NCBI GenBank assembly: GCA_020722885.1
Contig: DYJZ01000005.1
Span: 1-44,200 of the forward strand
Length of the DNA stretch: 44,200 bases
Reading direction: 5' to 3'
Source: Thermoanaerobaculum aquaticum
GTDB taxonomy: Bacteria; Acidobacteriota; UBA4820
Part shown: piece by piece, positions 41,589 to 44,200 of the stretch
How positions within the stretch are numbered: position 1 is the stretch's first letter
How the letters are laid out: each line of letters begins with the position of its first letter
Notes under the pieces: generated by a model
Told to the model about the DNA's origin: nothing
The model's database searches: none
The model's input: only the letters and a program-made list of their open reading frames with translations
Made by a program: the position numbers and the translations under genes

Positions 41589-41672
41589 GAAGGCTGTTTC
41601 GCAGTGACAGTTTTTTCCAATAAGGAAGATTGCTTCGCCTGTTACAGCTCCGAAGGAGCACTCGCAATGACA
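41589..41672 (-). repeat. R1 repeat copy
   Basis: gtttcgcagtgacag...aggaagattgcttcgcctgttacagctccgaaggagcactcgcaatgacag. Confidence 0.75.
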
Positions 41673-41748
41673 GGTTTTTTCTTTTTCTCTTCCCTCTTAA
41701 CATCTTCTTTCTCCCCATGAAAAACCAGTATGTTAAAGGATTTCACAC

Positions 41749-41974
41749 TGCAAAAGTTCAGAAACATATGAGACTTTTCTGTGGAAAAAAGCTCGAAAGG
41801 AGAAAGGAGGATCGCTTTCTGCTTTAATTCCTGGCTCGCGCGCACCGAAGAACAAAAGGCGCAGGGACATTCCTAAAGAACTTGAAACATTTGCCCGTTT
41901 TTATGGAGGTCAAAAATGAATTTGTCTTGCTGCCTTTCCTTCCCAGAAAGTCTCAAATGTTGTGGACTTCTACA
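41749..41974 (-). mobile_element. M2 MITE-like element copy C, internally deleted
   Basis: TGCAAAAGTTCAGAAACATATGAGACTTTTCTG ... CAGAAAGTCTCAAATGTTGTGGACTTCTACA; inverted relative to copy B. Confidence 0.72.
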
Positions 41975-42085
41975 TCGCTTTGACAAATTAGTACAATTGA
42001 GAATAAAATAAAACCTGAAGTATTGTTGTAGGTGAGGTGTTTTGTGGCTAAAATCTTCGAAATTTTAAATTTGTAGGGAGTAAAT

Positions 42086-44200
42086 ATGAAAAGATTTTAT
42101 CTTTCACTTCTAATGCTGTTTTTAGCTGTTAATGTTTTTTGCGCTGAATGGGTTCCGGTTTCAAGCACCAAACCTGAAAAAGTGAAAATTGAGTTAATTT
42201 CAGATAGCGATGGTAAAACAACATTTTCAGTTTCCATACCAGGCTTTTTTGTTGATCGGGTTAAAATAGAGGGGGAAGAATATACGGTTATAAAATTGTA
42301 TGAAGGTTCCAACCTTATGGAGAAAGGGTGTCCAACTCTTCCTTTTGTTGTTGCAAACATTGCATTAAAGTCTGAAGGGGAGGTTGTTGTAAAGAGTGAG
42401 GAGTATGACACTTTCAGTATTAAAGTAGATAAGTATCTTCCTTCCAGAGGACATTTTACAAGGGATATTGATCCTGAGAGTGTTCCCTATGTTTTCTCTG
42501 AGGTATATGATAAAAACGGTTACTACCCTGAGGTTACAGCTACAGCAAGAGAGCCTTTTATATTGAGAAATGTTCGAGGAACGAATATTCAGGTTGTTCC
42601 ATTTCAATACAATCCTCAGACAGGGGAGATGAAAATACATCCAAAGGTTCTTGTTACAGTAAGAACAGAGGGAAGTGGCGGAAAGAACATACTAACATCT
42701 AAGATGAGGGTTCCAGAATCGATAGAATTTAAAAAAGTTTACAAAAGAGAATTTCTCAATTACGATTCTTTTTCACAAAGATACACAGCAATAAGTGAGG
42801 TAGGGAAACTTCTTATAATTACCTATGATTCTTTTTATGACTCAATGCTTCCGTTTATGTACTGGAAACTGCAAAAGGGGATACCAACGGAGATGGTAAA
42901 ACTTTCAACGATAGGGACGACTGCGGAGCAGGTACAGAGTTACATCCAGAACTACTACAACACAAATGGTGTGACCTACATTCTTCTTGTTGGAGATTCG
43001 GCGCAAATGCCATATTTTACGGGGAATGTAGGTAATTTCACAAGCGAACCTTCAGATCCCCGTTATGCTCTTCTTTCAGGAAGCGATAATTACCCGGAAG
43101 CGTTTGTTTCAAGATTTCCTGCGCAGAATACCACACAGGTTTCGGTGATGGTGAACAGAGTCATAAATTATGAAAAATATCCCGATTCATCAGCAACCTG
43201 GTATCATCAGGCTTTTGGAATAGGGTCAGATGAAGATGGTGAAACTGGTTTAAAAGATTGGCAAAGAATAAATTTGCTTAAAGACAAATTACTTGCCCCG
43301 AACTACAATTACACCCAATTTGACCAGATATTTGACCCTGGAGCAACTGCAACCCAGGTTTCCAATTCTGTTAACAGTGGAAGAGGAATAGGGCTATACA
43401 TAGGTCATGGTTCTCAGACTTCCTGGGGAACGACAGGTTTTTCCACAACCGATATAGCAAGTTTAACCAACACCAACATGTTTCCTTTCATACTTGATGT
43501 TGCCTGTGTAAATGGGAACTTTGCTTATTCAAGTGATTGCTTTGGAGAGAAATGGCTTCAGGTTGGAACATCATCAGAACCGAAAGGTGCCATAGCCATA
43601 TATGCCTCATCCACGAATCAGTCGTGGGTTCCACCCTGTGATGCACAATCTGCAAGCGTTGATTTGATAGTAAATGAAACATACCACACAGTAGGAGCAA
43701 TCTGTGTTAACGGATGTATGGCTGGAATGGATCTGTGGGATCCAACTGAAGCAGGGCAGCTTTATCAGCAATGGCACATATTCGGTGATGCTTCAACTAT
43801 GATTTACACTGATACTCCTACAGCAATGGTGGTGAATCACGATGGTTTTTTAGTGATAGGAGAAAATTCATATCAGGTTAATGTGGGGATCTCAAATGCT
43901 CTCTGCGCTCTTTATGACGAAACAGGTCACATTCTTTACGGACAAGCGTATACAGACTCAAGTGGAAATGCAACAATAACACTCAACCCGGTTCCTCAGG
44001 CAACTATGACTCTCACTTTAACGGTAACCGCTTTCAATAAAATGCCATATTTTGGAACTGTAGATGTAATGGCGCCTTCAGGTCCTTTTCTTGTTTATGC
44101 AGGAAAAGGCGAATTTACTGAGATAGTGGGGGATGGTGACACCAATTTTGACAGAGGTGAGAAGTGGTCTGTTGAGGTATATTTGAAAAATGTTGGTAGT
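42086..44200 (+). CDS. Gingipain-like C25 family cysteine peptidase, secreted (partial, runs off window)
   Basis: Open frame without stop to 44200; signal peptide MKRFYLSLLMLFLAVNVFCA; YILLVGDSAQMPYF, GIGLYIGHGSQTSWG (His), FILDVACVNGNFAYSSDCFGEKWL (Cys). Confidence 0.85.
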   Translation, partial: MKRFYLSLLMLFLAVNVFCAEWVPVSSTKPEKVKIELISDSDGKTTFSVSIPGFFVDRVKIEGEEYTVIKLYEGSNLMEKGCPTLPFVVANIALKSEGEVVVKSEEYDTFSIKVDKYLPSRGHFTRDIDPESVPYVFSEVYDKNGYYPEVTATAREPFILRNVRGTNIQVVPFQYNPQTGEMKIHPKVLVTVRTEGSGGKNILTSKMRVPESIEFKKVYKREFLNYDSFSQRYTAISEVGKLLIITYDSFYDSMLPFMYWKLQKGIPTEMVKLSTIGTTAEQVQSYIQNYYNTNGVTYILLVGDSAQMPYFTGNVGNFTSEPSDPRYALLSGSDNYPEAFVSRFPAQNTTQVSVMVNRVINYEKYPDSSATWYHQAFGIGSDEDGETGLKDWQRINLLKDKLLAPNYNYTQFDQIFDPGATATQVSNSVNSGRGIGLYIGHGSQTSWGTTGFSTTDIASLTNTNMFPFILDVACVNGNFAYSSDCFGEKWLQVGTSSEPKGAIAIYASSTNQSWVPPCDAQSASVDLIVNETYHTVGAICVNGCMAGMDLWDPTEAGQLYQQWHIFGDASTMIYTDTPTAMVVNHDGFLVIGENSYQVNVGISNALCALYDETGHILYGQAYTDSSGNATITLNPVPQATMTLTLTVTAFNKMPYFGTVDVMAPSGPFLVYAGKGEFTEIVGDGDTNFDRGEKWSVEVYLKNVGS

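Overview
This 44.2 kb AT-rich bacterial window is mostly a chromosomal housekeeping backbone. The lineage is unresolved; the gene content (DUF4388, a response regulator with a long acidic tail, gingipain) is loosely Acidobacteriota-like, but that is a weak inference. Genes on the backbone: a CheW-like pair plus response regulator, valS, an adenosine-deaminase-like gene, a ricT / Hfq-like / pdxA / serS operon on the minus strand, yjbQ, GAF/HD-GYP, an ABC solute-binding protein, a cyclophilin, a class II photolyase, pstSCAB, nifJ, secA, tsaB, ispH, an aldehyde dehydrogenase, relA/spoT, tRNA-Val, thrS, infC-rpmI-rplT, a DUF4388 protein and a truncated C25 (gingipain-like) peptidase at the right edge. 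The least ordinary content lies between the genes. (i) A dispersed MITE-like element with imperfect ~33-bp terminal inverted repeats has three bounded copies and several fragments; one copy has a candidate 5-bp duplication, and several ends lie next to TTGACA -35 boxes. (ii) A second multi-hairpin repeat of the TCATTGCGAG...GAAGCAATCT type occurs at five loci, once nested inside a copy of (i). (iii) At 20.2-23 kb there is a tandem pair of lipoprotein peptidase-like genes, one split by a single in-frame TGA just before its HEFFH motif, the other frameshifted and without HExxH. Several genes lack a canonical start codon after a good Shine-Dalgarno (infC AUU, probably pstS, and relA/spoT). All calls come from reading the sequence and the supplied ORFs; no database search was run.
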